Origin: Artemisia argyi
Taxonomy: Eukaryota; Streptophyta; Magnoliopsida; Asterales; Asteraceae
Assembly (NCBI GenBank): GCA_030686995.1
Contig: CM060685.1
Span: 127,559,823 to 127,623,822, forward strand
DNA: 64,000 bases
Direction: 5' to 3'
Position 1 is the first letter of the stretch. Each line of letters opens with the position of its first letter. The notes under the pieces are model-generated. The model saw only the letters and a list, made by a program, of their open reading frames with translations, was not told where the DNA came from and ran no database searches. Both the position numbers and the translations under genes were made by a program. Positions 20,390-31,611 of this stretch are shown piece after piece.

Positions 20390-21909
20390 TGGCTCAAGAG
20401 AACTATAGAGAGGAGCTTTCCATGGAAAGACCACCTTTGTTTGAATACGAAGGATTCCGTTTTTGGAAAATTCTATTTGAGACCTATGTTAGGTCTAAGG
20501 ATTATGACTTATGGTATATCTTCCAAAATGGTGATTTGGACGATAAATAAAAGAAGATGGCCGACAAGAATGATCAAGCCAAAATGACGATCTATGATGC
20601 CCTACCTCAAAAGGAGCTTGAGAGGCTGTGCATGTGCAAGACCGTAAAGTAGATTTGGGACTTACTCCTTTTTGTTAATCATGATACCACACAAGTCAAG
20701 GTCAACAAGATAGATTCTTTCATTCAACAATAAGAAGTATTCTCTATCACAAATGATAAAATGATTGATAGCGGTTTAATGAGATTCAATGCTATTACTA
20801 CAAGCTTGAACTCGTTAGATCCAAGCTATAGAAGCAAAAATCATATTGAAAATTTTGTCCATGCTCTTTCCAAGAATTGGCAACTTGAAGAGGCGGAGGT
20901 TGAAGAAACAAGAAGTTTGGGACAATTATCTTTTGAGAAGATAATTGATGATCTTCATACATATGAAGAATTTCTAGATAACATTAGAGTCATCACCAAA
21001 GAAGAGATCGATTCACTTGATCTAAAAGATGAAGCTACTAGGAAACATTCTAGTAATCAAAATATTAGTTTTGATAAGGATGAAGGAGTAGAAGAAGAAG
21101 CCATTGCGTCAACAATGCGATCGAGAAGATATGATGAATAAGAAGATTTCAATAATCAAGAGATGGCACTCGTTGGAGTGGTTTGGAGAAATTTTAATGA
21201 TGAAGATCATTCGCATGGAGAAGTCACTGGCCTCACGACACTTGAAGCTCTTGAGGTATCATCTAATCATTCATCGTCTAATAATAATCTAGATATTCAT
21301 AAAAAAGAAAATGAGGAATTAATCAAACTTAATGAACATATCTTAAGAAATATTGAAAAACATGCAATGGATAAACATAAACTTAAGAAAGAAATTAGTG
21401 AACATGAAAATAAATTGATACTACTTAAATTTGAGAAAAGTAGTATAGACTTAAACAAAATGTTAAGTGAACAAAAACCCTTTCATGACAAGGGAGGTAT
21501 TGGTTTTTTTGAAAATGATAAAAATACATTTACAAGTCAAAACACATCTATTGTGTTTATAAAAGAAGGCCATAAACAAAAAATTACCGACCCTGACGCG
21601 CTGTCTGACGCGTCAACGCGTGATCAACGCGCCAGAAGTCTGAGTAAAAATGGATCATCACTAAATGCTTTTGCTAAACCTTTCTTTCCTCAAATTCCTT
21701 GTGCAAACACCCATAATAATACTCTTCATGACTTTATAGAATTTACCAACTATGAGCATGGTAGCAATCTAGACTCTAAGTCTCGTAGTACAAATATTCT
21801 AAATGATGATGATTGTAGTTTTATGTTTACCAATGTAGATTGCACTATTAGTAAAAACGGTAACATACTAGCTAAAGGTCATAGACGAAACAACTTGTAT
21901 ACTTGTTAA
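20390..21909 (+). pseudogene. Copia X gag remnant
   Basis: The N-terminal region has the copia gag (UBN2-type) layout: MAQENYREE, then PPLFEYEGFRFWK, later AKMTIYDALPQKELERLC, FNAITTSLNSLDPSYRSKNH and a Trp near KNWQLEEAEV. In-frame stops fall near 20548, 20650 and 20731 and another near 21139. The second half (from 21163) is Lys/Glu-rich and coiled-coil-like (LIKLNEHILRNIEKHAMDKH). No CCHC knuckle is visible. Near 21591-21636 a block rich in ACGCGT motifs, resembling the LTR motif, is read as codons. The frame ends at 21907. Confidence 0.75.
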
Positions 21910-22996
21910 TCATAGATTATTGGTAACAATATATGCATTTTCAAACATGGTAAATAATCCAACGCCTTGGCTTAGGAGGTTAGGTCTTGCCGACAAGCTA
22001 GTAAGCAATTTACCATTGTTGAGTTTTGAAAGGCATTATCGTGATACATGTCTAGGGATTCAAGGACAACCAAGCAATAGAAATAGGAATGAAGAGTCAA
22101 CAAATAAGGTTTTAGAGTTGTTACACTTAGATTTATATGATCTATCTCCAATTCAAAGTTATGGAGAAAACTTCTACACTTTAATGATTGTAGATGGTTA
22201 TCCAAATTGTCTTGGACAGTGTTTTTAGAAAATAAGGATGGTGTCCTAAATAAATTTGATATTTTAAGAAAGAAAATTGAAAACTTACTTGATTGTTCAA
22301 TTGTTTCAATTAAAACAAATCATAGTAGTGAATTTGATAAATTGCAATTTGGAAGCTTTTGTGAACAACATGGAATATCTTATAACTTATCGGGCCCGTT
22401 CACTTCTTAATCGCTTGAGATTGTTGAAAGAACACATCGTGAGTTAAGAAAGATAAATCGTGCAATACGAGCAATCCATTCCACAAAAGTTTTGGTATCA
22501 TGCCTTAGATGTCGCATGTTAGATCTTCAATAGAGTCTATATTAAAAAGGTCCTAAATAAAACACCATATGAAATACTTAGGAATTGAAAGCCATCTTTA
22601 GAGTATTTTTGAGTATGTGGTTGTAAAGTATTTATACTAAACACCAAAGTGTATCTCACCAAATTTAACCCAAAGTCGTATGAAGGTGTGTTCATAGTAT
22701 TCTCTCAAACTAGTAAAGCATACATAGTGCTTAACAAGGAAACAATTAGAATTAAGGAAACTCTCAATGTAACCTTTGATGAGAGCATGTCCGTGCCTAA
22801 GTCATCTCCATCGGTAGAAGATGATGTGATCAACGAACAAATAGTTTATGATCAAGAAAGGTCGCCGTCATTACAAGTTAATGCATCGGATGAAGGAAAT
22901 CCTAAGGAATTGAGAGAAGCGAGGGGTCATCCTATTGAACAAGTCATTGGTGCCTTGAATAAAAGGACTCTTAGGTCACAAAACAAACAAGTTTAA
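21910..22996 (+). pseudogene. Copia X integrase remnant
   Basis: Frame fragments include a degenerate pre-integrase region (WLRRLGLADKL), then LELLHLDLYD, and later a post-core segment YLTKFNPKSYEGVF followed by YIVLNKETIRIKE. It ends at 22996 after TLRSQNKQV, where reverse transcriptase would normally begin. Numerous stops and frameshifts interrupt it between 22200 and 22640. No reverse transcriptase or RNase H follows anywhere before the 3' LTR, so X lost that block. Confidence 0.8.
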
Positions 22997-23206
22997 GTTT
23001 TTTCATGACATTTTCCAATAATCCAAATCATTTTGGGATAGGTCTAGATGATCGTGGTTGACATGCATCTTAGGAGAACAATCTAAAATATATAATGAGC
23101 TGTCTAGAAGTCATTTGCATGTCCTTTAGGTGTTCCTAGTGGTTATATGTTTAAGACTTATGTGGAGGCATGGAAGGAAATACAATTAAATGTTTTCCGA
23201 GAGGAA

Positions 23207-23298
<92 letters not shown>

Positions 23299-24273
23299 AT
23301 TCATTATTCAAATGATTATTGATAATATGCAAGACTCTACATGTTTATATTATGTGCAATGAACAAAGAAAATTTAACACAAAAATATCTTATTAATACC
23401 TAATCAGATTGAAAGTTATTTGTGTCAAATTACAAAGATTAGATAAAGCTTCGAATTACGACTCACAATCGTATTGGAGAATATTCATCTATATCAACTT
23501 GTTCAAATTATGTGAATATGGCATGCTTTGTGTATAGGAAAGAAGAAAAATGAAAAGATTTTGTGCAAACATACAAACTACTTACATAGTTGAAGAGAAT
23601 TCACGTGAATCGAATTCGGTATGGTATTGCATAACAAACTAAAATACCAAATGAACAGACTAAATAAGCTAAGTTCCTCATCTGAGATCTTAGGAACTTA
23701 TGGTGTTAATGCAAGTAACACATAAGGATTATTTAAGTCGACACACTACACAACGAACTATGAACCGGAGATATCATGTATTGTGTATTGACTTTCTATA
23801 TAATGTGTGATGGTTCATAGGTTCTAACTTGTGTACCTAAAATGAAAATACACTTAATATTCATATGCATACAACTACACTCATTGTATATCCTGAATGA
23901 AATACTTGCACTTGATTCATGTATTGATATGTTGTAGGCACAAAGTTGTGTTGGATAAAGTCAATTTCAAAAGATTTGATGATTCTTGATTTTCACTCAT
24001 CAACTATGATGAATTCATACATATCTTTTGTAAAAGAATGCATGCAACTATCATAGAAACTGACATGAGCATCTTGATCATCCAAATCCAACCAAACTCA
24101 TAACTAATCCACCCTTAATCACTCATATCACCTTGGCATAATTGTCTTCCCCATACACTACTTTCTTTCTAGTCACCTCATCTAGTACTTCATAGTAGGA
24201 ATCTTAGTACTAAGTATGATTGTTCATTGGACAATAGAACCTATTTACCCATACCTAATTCATACTAATCCTC
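22997..24273. other. Non-coding interior of X
   Basis: AT-rich sequence with no protein motif. It contains the long AT microsatellite at 23209-23296. It replaces the expected reverse transcriptase/RNase H coding block. Confidence 0.55.
23209..23296. repeat. (AT)n microsatellite
   Basis: About 88 bp of uninterrupted AT dinucleotide. Confidence 0.97.
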
Positions 24274-24280
24274 TATAAAA
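24274..24280 (+). promoter_or_regulatory. TATA box before the 244-codon ORF
   Basis: TATAAAA, 75 bp upstream of the ATG at 24355, inside the retroelement interior. It suggests that the ORF has its own promoter and is not read from the LTR only. Confidence 0.5.
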
Positions 24281-24354
24281 GGAAGTATTTAGTAACATAC
24301 ATCTTCATCATCACTCACATATTTATTATACATCCCTCACATATCTAAAAATCA

Positions 24355-25089
24355 ATGGCAACTAAGTTCTTTATGAAGCGTTTTGACGAATCATCCGAAA
24401 CTAACGTGTACGAACCATTTGAGTACCGTGAATTTCGTGAAGGTTGGGAATGCGACAAAAATTTGATGTGCGCCACTGAATTTAGAAAACCATTTATCCA
24501 AGCTAAAGACTTTTCTTTAATTCGTGAACTCCCCATTTCCATTTACCCTAGGCACCTTCAAGAGTTATATGCTAGGTTTTACCTTGACCGAATCTCTCTT
24601 ACTCTTAACTTTCGGATGTATGGTCACGGGTATGCTTGGAACTTAAGGAAATTGGGAAGGGTTTTGAATGTGTGCTTAAAGGGGAACTTGTTCTATACAA
24701 GGTCCACCAAAGCCGAGGACTTCATGAAAATCAAACACTATCATCCGAGCACTTATGCTTTAGAGCCCCCAATTCATGTCGTGCTCATCCAAAACACCAT
24801 TCTTCAACCCGATTATCATTGTGAGGATGCTCCATTTGAACATTGGAACAAATCTCAACTTCTTTTCAAATTGATGCCATGGGCGGAGGTCTTGTTAAAG
24901 AATGTGTTTGTTGAGGAACAGGCTCAAGAGAAGTTGCCCATCATTGTTGGGTACATGCTCTATTTTATCATGACCGATACTCCATTCAAATTTGCTGACT
25001 TTATAGCAAAAATAATGGAAGCATTGGACTACAATAATGAGCCACTTCCATTTGCTAGACTCATGTCACACATCTTTGACTACATCTAG
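24355..25089 (+). CDS. Extra ORF of element X, plant-transposon-protein-like (env-like position)
   Basis: Intact 244 codons, start context aatcaATGGCA, TATA box 75 bp upstream and an AATAAA signal at 25274. The sequence YPRHLQELYARFYLD, then HPSTYALEPPIHVVLIQN and a hydrophobic LPIIVGYMLYFIM resemble the 'putative plant transposon protein' domain found in many retroelement-linked plant proteins; this is recognition by pattern only. No signal peptide is visible; one hydrophobic helix lies near residues 200-212. The stop TAG is followed in frame by ten coding-like codons (SKHPNDKLMM), so the ORF may be slightly truncated by a Gln-to-stop change. Its place between pol and the 3' LTR is where some Sireviruses carry an env-like third gene. 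Confidence 0.55.
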   Translation: MATKFFMKRFDESSETNVYEPFEYREFREGWECDKNLMCATEFRKPFIQAKDFSLIRELPISIYPRHLQELYARFYLDRISLTLNFRMYGHGYAWNLRKLGRVLNVCLKGNLFYTRSTKAEDFMKIKHYHPSTYALEPPIHVVLIQNTILQPDYHCEDAPFEHWNKSQLLFKLMPWAEVLLKNVFVEEQAQEKLPIIVGYMLYFIMTDTPFKFADFIAKIMEALDYNNEPLPFARLMSHIFDYI

Positions 25090-25273
25090 AGCAAGCACCC
25101 AAATGACAAGTTGATGATGTGACTCTAATGGAGGATCCCTTCACAATGGACTCTCTTGACTTCTAAGCCCTAGTTGTAGCATCATTTTGTACCATCTTGT
25201 TGCATCACCCTTGTAGTCCTATGGTGTTATGTGTGTTGTAGGCTTAAGCTTGTATGCCTCTTGTCTCTCATGA

Positions 25274-25279
25274 AATAAA
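25274..25279 (+). terminator. Polyadenylation signal AATAAA
   Basis: AATAAA 185 bp after the stop of the 244-codon ORF, followed by a TG-rich stretch (gtgtgtgtgtgtg) at 25313. Confidence 0.4.
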
Positions 25280-25309
25280 ATGCTTTTGGTTTGATATATT
25301 TGTGCTACT

Positions 25310-25998
25310 AAGTGTGTGTGTGTGTGTGTGTGTGTATAATATCACAATACCATTCAAAAAAAATAATTCAAAAAAATCTGAAAAAATAATAAAAAGAAAG
25401 AGGACAAAAAATTATTAAGAATCGCTGAAAAAAATTCCAGAAAAGAATCGTTTTCATGGTTAAAAAGTATTATGATACTATGGTTTTTTATAGTATCACT
25501 TTAATACTCATACTTTCTTAATATCAAAGTTTTTTTTTTTAATATCACCCTAACTTTTTTTAATATCATAATAAAAAAAGCAGGGATATTAAGGTTTTTA
25601 CTAATATCAATGTGACTTTTTAAGTAAAATTGTTAATATTTTTAATATGTAAAACAAGTTTTCTTTATTTTTTTTAATATCACAGTAACCATCATCGTTT
25701 TTAAATATTATACTTCTGATATCACAGAAGCCATCATCATTTTTTAATATCATACTAACTTTTTTATTAAAAGAAATTCAAAAAAATATGAAAAAATTAA
25801 AAAACTAAAGAGGACAACGAATAATTAAGAATCTCTGAAACAAAAATAAAAAAAACATCGTTTTGATGGTTAAAACTTACGGTGATATTAAGATCAGATC
25901 TTAATTTTTTTACAAAAAGTCAAGATCAGATCTGGATTGGACGGTGTAGATTCATCCGTACGTCCGCATGAAAAAATGAAATCCGCACCTGATCCTTG

Positions 25999-26090
<92 letters not shown>

Positions 26091-26427
26091 CTACACATTA
26101 GAGATGTATCAATTTGAATTAGATGCATCCCTAATCTTTTAGATGCATCATAATATATTTTCTAACTAAAAATTAGATGCATAACATATATTAGATGCAT
26201 TTCGTCAAGTTGGACGAATCCTATGTATTTTTCGTCCTCTACGGGTCAAATTTGTTGCTAGTACTACTTTGCATCGTTTTCACTTCAAAATCACTTTCGA
26301 AATTAATTGTGATGCATCTAAATGAATAAAGATGCATCTAATTCAAGTCGATGTATCTCAAATATGCAATTATAGTTATTTCTCATTCTTCTCATTTTAA
26401 GATTTCTTCTCACTGGATCCTTACCCT

Positions 26428-26430
<3 letters not shown>
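25310..26430. other. Low-complexity interior of X, no gene
   Basis: A GT repeat, then 25390-25900 with many degenerate copies of the word aatatcac, then an AT microsatellite (26002-26089) and a stretch with repeated gatgcatct words (26100-26360). No coding potential. Confidence 0.6.
26002..26089. repeat. (AT)n microsatellite
   Basis: About 88 bp of AT dinucleotide. Confidence 0.97.

Positions 26431-26504
<74 letters not shown>
26431..26504. repeat. (AT)n microsatellite
   Basis: About 74 bp of AT dinucleotide. Confidence 0.97.
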
Positions 26505-26508
<4 letters not shown>

Positions 26509-26757
26509 TAGATTATTGTTCATGCTCATCATTGGGTCTATTAAAGTTGCAAGGGTAAAATATTAATAAAGACCTATCATGAATAAAATAACATTACTAT
26601 TGTGAATTAACCCATGTTGTAAGTATCCAAATGGTCACCTAACCTATCTTGGACTTTCACATGTGAGGATCTCTTGGTTGTTGCTTATTGTGTGTTTTTA
26701 TGTAGCTAGGCCACCGCAAAGGTGAGGCTCTTGACCCATAGATCCCCACCTTGGAAC

Positions 26758-27050
26758 AAGGGGGAGCAACGATCTAGGAGGAACAATGTTCAAGGGGGAG
26801 CACGTTCGGGTGCAAATGGAACAAGCTACTTTCCCATTCAAATGGAAATCCCGCCTTTTTGATTCGACAAAAAGGGGCAGAAAGAAAGCAAGAGCATGAA
26901 GACCTGCTCAAATAAAAGAAACAAAGGCTTCACCAAATTACAAGGCAAGATCAAGACGCAAGCTACATCAAAGGCGCGCTTTGTCTTCGCTACGTTTTGT
27001 AATTTTATTTGCTTTCGGTTTTTATTTGTCATCATCAAAAGGGGGGAGAT
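26758..27050 (+). promoter_or_regulatory. Multiple polypurine tracts before the 3' LTR of X
   Basis: Purine tracts aagggggagc (about 26758), caagggggag (26791) and aaaaggggggagat (27037-27050) occur; the last abuts the LTR and is the functional position. Multiplication of the PPT upstream of the 3' LTR is a trait reported for Sireviruses. Confidence 0.65.
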
Positions 27051-27849
27051 TGTTGAGACAACATTATCAAGATCTCCTAATGTTTTAATGATGACAAATA
27101 AACCTTCGAAACATATAAAATAACAAACGGTAGCCAAAATTCCCCGAATCCATATTTGTTCCTGACGCGTCACCTACGCGTTGACGCGTGGCTGACGTGC
27201 TAGGCTTTTGTATGGTTCGGGACTAATTTTTAAAGTCGGCTTTCCCCTTACCTAACAAATGTGGATCTTTCAATACATGTATGAATATGCTATGTGCTTA
27301 ATTGAGAACACTCGAAACGAGTTTCGGGATTAGAGAGATCCAACTTTTAAAGCACCTGCTTACGGGAAAACAACAACTCATGTTTTCTAACTCTTGCCTC
27401 TAGCCAAGGCTTTTCTAAACTTAGGGAGCTTATATATTTCACGCAACATCACGTGAAAGTATCCATATGCTCATATCCAGTGCTTACGTCTTCGCTAATC
27501 ACGTAACGGGTTTACTCCCTTATTGGTCAAACTAAGTCAAAGGTCACTTTGCGTAAACGCATCCTTTCCCGCTTGGGATATGCTTTACACCATGGCAAAG
27601 TACTTGACTTTTTTGTACCAAGGTGTTAGTTGAGTACGTCGAGTCGTGGAAAGTCACGAGTTATGAAACTATGGATTCTCGACGTTGTGTTACTTGGAAT
27701 TATAAGTAAACTACGATTTTCTCAACTCATAATCTTAATTGTCTAAACCTTTCTTCTTAATGACAATTAGATTATCTCTTAATCTCTTCTTTATCACCTT
27801 CTTAATCACAAGAGACAAAGCCTCCAAACAACCCAACATCTTCTTACAT

Positions 27850-28370
27850 ATTCCCTTACACCTCTTACACACTCACACTTTTTGACTCACACATTCTCCC
27901 TCACAAGATTCTCTCCTCTTTATAAATTCCATATACACCTTTCTCATACACCAATACATACACTTCCCTATACACTCATACACTCTTTTCTACACACACC
28001 TTTAAATTCAAAATACACACACTTCACTCACATACCTCTCTTCACACACACAAGGCTCCTCATCCAATCATACTTACACATACCTTGCACATACAACTCA
28101 CACCTATACACATCCCATCCTTATACAACATATTCCTTACACTCCCAATACCTTTATTTTCAAATTTACACACACTACTCATAACCATCTCATTCTCTAC
28201 ACACACTAGCTCCCCGTCACATCCACACTTACATATTCCCTTACACACATCTCTTCATTCTAACACAATCCAACTCATACTCTACACACTCTTCATCTCA
28301 ACCATTCATTCTCTTACAACACATCTCAACCATCCATTTCTCCTTCCTCCCTAAGAAATGGAATATTCCT
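27850..28370. repeat. CA/CT-rich low-complexity tract in the LTR
   Basis: A tract of about 500 bp rich in acacac, ttctctc and tacac words. Long open frames here are products of base composition. It is followed by several copies of the word aaccatggtt between 28390 and 28560. Confidence 0.7.
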
Positions 28371-28942
28371 TGGAATATACTTCTCTTAACCCAACCATGG
28401 TTCACATCTCAACCAAACTATGGTTACTTCTCAATTTACCCCATTCTCACCCAACCATGGTTAACTCTTAACCACACCAAGGATGGAACATTCCCTTGGA
28501 TACACCCTTTAACCTAACCATGGTTTATTCTCTACGCTTCTAACCTAACCATGGTTACTTCTTAACCTAACCTATCATACTCTTCTCTTTAGAGGAAAAT
28601 CCCCTGACATATTCTTTCTCTCTTTTCTATGCCATGTGAGGAATACCCATTCTACCCCTATCTAATTATCTCTTCTTTCCTTCTATCTTTGATAATTGGT
28701 TTTCTAATAAGCACTTCACAAAATGTTTTCCAAATTGGCTATTTGAGTTGGTAAACTTTAGATTGATTAATGATAAGGTTTAGTGTGAAGTACAATTGGG
28801 GGTTTAGCAAGGTTAGATATTTAAAAGTCCAAAACCCAAAGCTTTGGGAAAATTCTGACACACCCTCTGGTGCGTCACCCACGAGTTGACGCGTGGGCAA
28901 TGCGCCGGGCTCGGTAAAATTTTCCCAAGTTGGGTCTTCACC

Positions 28943-28950
28943 TATAAATA
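28943..28950 (+). promoter_or_regulatory. LTR promoter TATA box
   Basis: TATAAATA in the context cacc-TATAAATA-cccc. It lies 30-60 bp downstream of the second CpG-rich ACGCGT motif and just upstream of a CT-rich leader, so it is the likely LTR transcription start region. Confidence 0.6.
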
Positions 28951-29651
28951 CCCCACCTTGGCTCTTGTATTCCTCACCTCTTGCCATTATTCTTTCTCTC
29001 TACATTCTTTCTCTCTAATCTTCTAATTCTCTCTTGTGTTCTTAGTAAAACACACTAACATCTTTGGAAGAACACATCTCTCTGCAAGGGAAGAATCACA
29101 AGAACTTAATCCACTCTAGTGATTGTGTCGAGGATCTTCTTATCTATATCCTTTCTACTAGAATCAAGTCACTAGGTTAGGTTAGGGATTGGTTCAAAGA
29201 AACTTTATTCTATCATTCAATTGTTTGTAATGGAAGTCTTGTGTCTTGTTGACCAAGCCTAGATAATTGGGGATCTAGTTGGGGTTTGATACTTTCGGGT
29301 GGAAGTTTTGGTTGTGGTCTTTGTGACCTTGTGTAAGTCGAATCACGAGATTCTTTAGGGTGGTTTCCGAGGATGGAATACCGTGGGAGTAACTCCTTCT
29401 TTGTGAGCATCGATATTAGTGAATATCGGTGGAGTGAATTGTAATGGTTTGTAGTCCACCGAAAGGATTATACTAGTGAATAGTATCGGTGTCGTGGATT
29501 TGCAACTGGACGTACGGATGGTATAAACCCCTCATCACAAACCAGTATATATTGTGGTGTCTCTTTACTTGTTTATATACCTTGGTTGTGTTTGTGGTTG
29601 TTGGATTATTGTACAACCGCTTGGTGACTCTTACGGCTTAAAGTTTTTAAA

Positions 29652-30190
29652 GTCATGTTATTCAATATGATGCACGTGTACATGATTCTTCGTAACTTGT
29701 TCACAGTAAATGCACGTGCCGGTTGGACAATAATATGCCAATATCCTTGGAGGACACCAAAAGCTCTTTCGTTATCTGTTCGAGCGCCTTCTTGTTTCGA
29801 TTTAAATACATCATTTTTTTTGGTATGTGCAACTGTGAATGATTTGACAAAAGATGGCCACTCTGGGTAGATTCCGTCAGCTAGATAATACCCTTGTTTA
29901 AATGTACGCCCATTTACTTCAAACGGAACCTCGGGGCTGATGTCATCAAGCAGGTCGTCGAATAACGGAGAATTATTCAAACGGTAAGATCATTATTCAC
30001 ACCCGTCACCCCAAAAAATGCATGCCAAATCCACAAATCGTATGACGCAACGGCTTCAAGCATTATAGTTGGATGCTTTTTATCACCTCTGTGAAATTGC
30101 TCTTGTCATTCTTTCAGACAATTTTTCCATTCCTAGTGCATACAATCAATGCTTCCCAACATTCCAGGTATTTTATGAACTAAGTTATGT
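29652..30190 (-). pseudogene. PIF/Harbinger transposase fragment
   Basis: This is a decayed fragment of a plant DDE transposase of the Harbinger family. Reading 5' to 3' on the minus strand: LGSIDCMH (first catalytic Asp), then QFHRGDKKHPTIMLEAV and DLWIWHAFFGVTG, followed after a frameshift near 29976 by SPLFDDLLDD, then GYYLADGIYPEWPSFVK (second Asp), ARTDNERAFGVLQGYW (Glu region) and CIILNNM. Stops replace the Trp after SIDCMH and another Trp downstream. The C-terminal end is joined directly to the truncated X LTR at about 29651. Confidence 0.85.
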
Positions 30191-31611
30191 GCGTTGTATA
30201 AGTCTGGTTCCTAGAAGGAACATCCTTACTCCCGGTTATTATATCTTCCGAACTTTCAGAAAAGAATAAAGCAGACTTGCTCACTATTCTCAAAAATCAT
30301 AAACGAGCTTTTGCTTGGAAAACCTCATTTATTCCTGGAATCTGTCCCTGATTTTGCAAACACAAAATACAAGTGTTAGATGATAAGAAACCCGTAGTTC
30401 AAAAAAAAAGAAGTTTAAATCCTAATATGCAAGAAGTAGTTAAGAAGGAAATAACAAAACTCCTCGATGCCGAATTATTTACCCATTGCTGATAGCCCGT
30501 GGGTAAGTCCTATTCATTGTGTACCAAAGAAAGGTGGTATCACCATGGTTACAAATGATAATGATGAGTTAGTTCCCACCAGAACAATCACTGGTTGGAT
30601 AGTTTGTATTGACTACCGAAAACTCAATGAGGCTACAGCCAAAGATCATTTTCCCTTACCCTTTATGGATCAAATGCTGGAAAGACTAGCAGGAAACGAA
30701 TACTTTTGTTTTCTCGATGGTTTTTCTGGATACTTTCAAATTCCTATCGATCCTCTCGATCAAGAAAAAACAACTTTCACATGCCCTTTTGGAACGTATG
30801 CTTACAGACGAATGCCTTTCGGCATATGTAATGCACCTGCTACCTTCTAAAGTTGTATGATTGCCATAATTCATGACATGATCGAAGAATCTATGGAAGT
30901 TTTCATGGACGATTTCTCTATCTTTGTAAATTCATTCAAAAATTGTTTGGTCAACTTAAGTAAAATGCTAAAAAGATGTGAGAAGGCTAACCTAGTTCTC
31001 AATTGGGAAAAATGCCACTTCATGGTTAAAGAAGGAATTGTGCTCGGTCATAAAGTGTCTGGAGCAGGATTAGAAGTTGACAAAGAAAAAATCAAAGTCA
31101 TAGCCAAACTTCCACCCCCACTAATAACAAAGGTATTAGAATTTTTCTTGGATATGCCAGGTTTTACCGAAGATTCATAAAAGATTTCTCCAAGATAAGT
31201 AAACCTTTAACTAAGCTACTTGAAAAAGGTGTTCCATTTGAATTCAATTAAGAATGTGTAAAAGCATTTGAATTATTAAAAGAAAAGCTTACATGTACAC
31301 CAATAATAGCAAGTCCAAATTGGAATCTTCCTTTTGAGCTAATGTGTGATGCAAGTGAAAGCGCTGTTGGAGCCGTACTTGGCCAACAAAATGGAAAACA
31401 TTTTCATCCAATCTACTTTGCTAGTAGAATTTTGAATGCAGCTCAGCAAAATTATACAATCACCAAAAAAGAGTTGATGGCTATTGTATTTGCAATTGAT
31501 AAATTCTGATGAAATCTCGTTCTATCCAAAACAACTATCTTTACAGATCATTCAACATTAAAATATCTCTTTAAGAAGTTAGATGCCAAACCTCGTCTCA
31601 TACGATGGGTT
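30190..31611 (+). pseudogene. Gypsy (Athila-like) reverse transcriptase and RNase H remnant (element W)
   Basis: Frame fragments carry reverse transcriptase motifs: SPWVSPIHCVPKKGG, then CIDYRKLNEAT, FLDGFSGYFQIPI, RMPFGICNAPATF and the catalytic FMDDFSIF near 30905. RNase H follows, with CDASESAVGAVLGQQ near 31350 and FTDHSTLKYL near 31545. Stops or frameshifts occur near 30350, 30470, 30848 (a stop where Gln is expected), 31140, 31249 and 31507. The RT-RNase H-integrase order identifies gypsy. The left end is joined to the Harbinger fragment; gag and LTR are absent here. Confidence 0.88.

Larger units (their letters stand above)
9029..29651 (+). mobile_element. Element X: defective Sirevirus-like copia retrotransposon, 3' LTR truncated
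   Basis: The 5' LTR begins with tgtcgaaacaac (9029) and ends in ctaca (20255); the PBS follows at 20258. The 3' LTR starts at 27051 after the PPT aaaaggggggagat and is cut at about 29651, where a Harbinger fragment begins. LTR homology blocks are 9029-9255 with 27051-27277, 12334-12909 with 27278-27850, and 19782-20210 with 29232-29650. About 1.4 kb, including the promoter, is missing from the 5' LTR. Internal contents are gag and integrase remnants and an extra ORF; reverse transcriptase and RNase H are absent. Three PPT-like tracts precede the 3' LTR and CpG-rich palindromes occur in the LTR, both traits reported for Sireviruses. Confidence 0.8.
27051..29651 (+). repeat. 3' LTR of element X (truncated at its 3' end)
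   Basis: Begins tgttgagacaac and lacks only the last 60-70 bp, including the C-run and ctaca end present in the 5' copy. It contains CpG palindromes near 27163-27195 and 28870-28908, a pyrimidine/CA-rich stretch at 27850-28370, a TATA box at 28943 and the transcribed-side sequence shared with 19782-20210. This is the undisturbed copy used to define the insertions in the 5' LTR. Confidence 0.85.

Noticed and set aside
27882..28354. Long frames rich in His, Thr, Ser and Leu
   Set aside because: CA/CT-rich low-complexity DNA inside the LTR; no motif and not a plausible protein.
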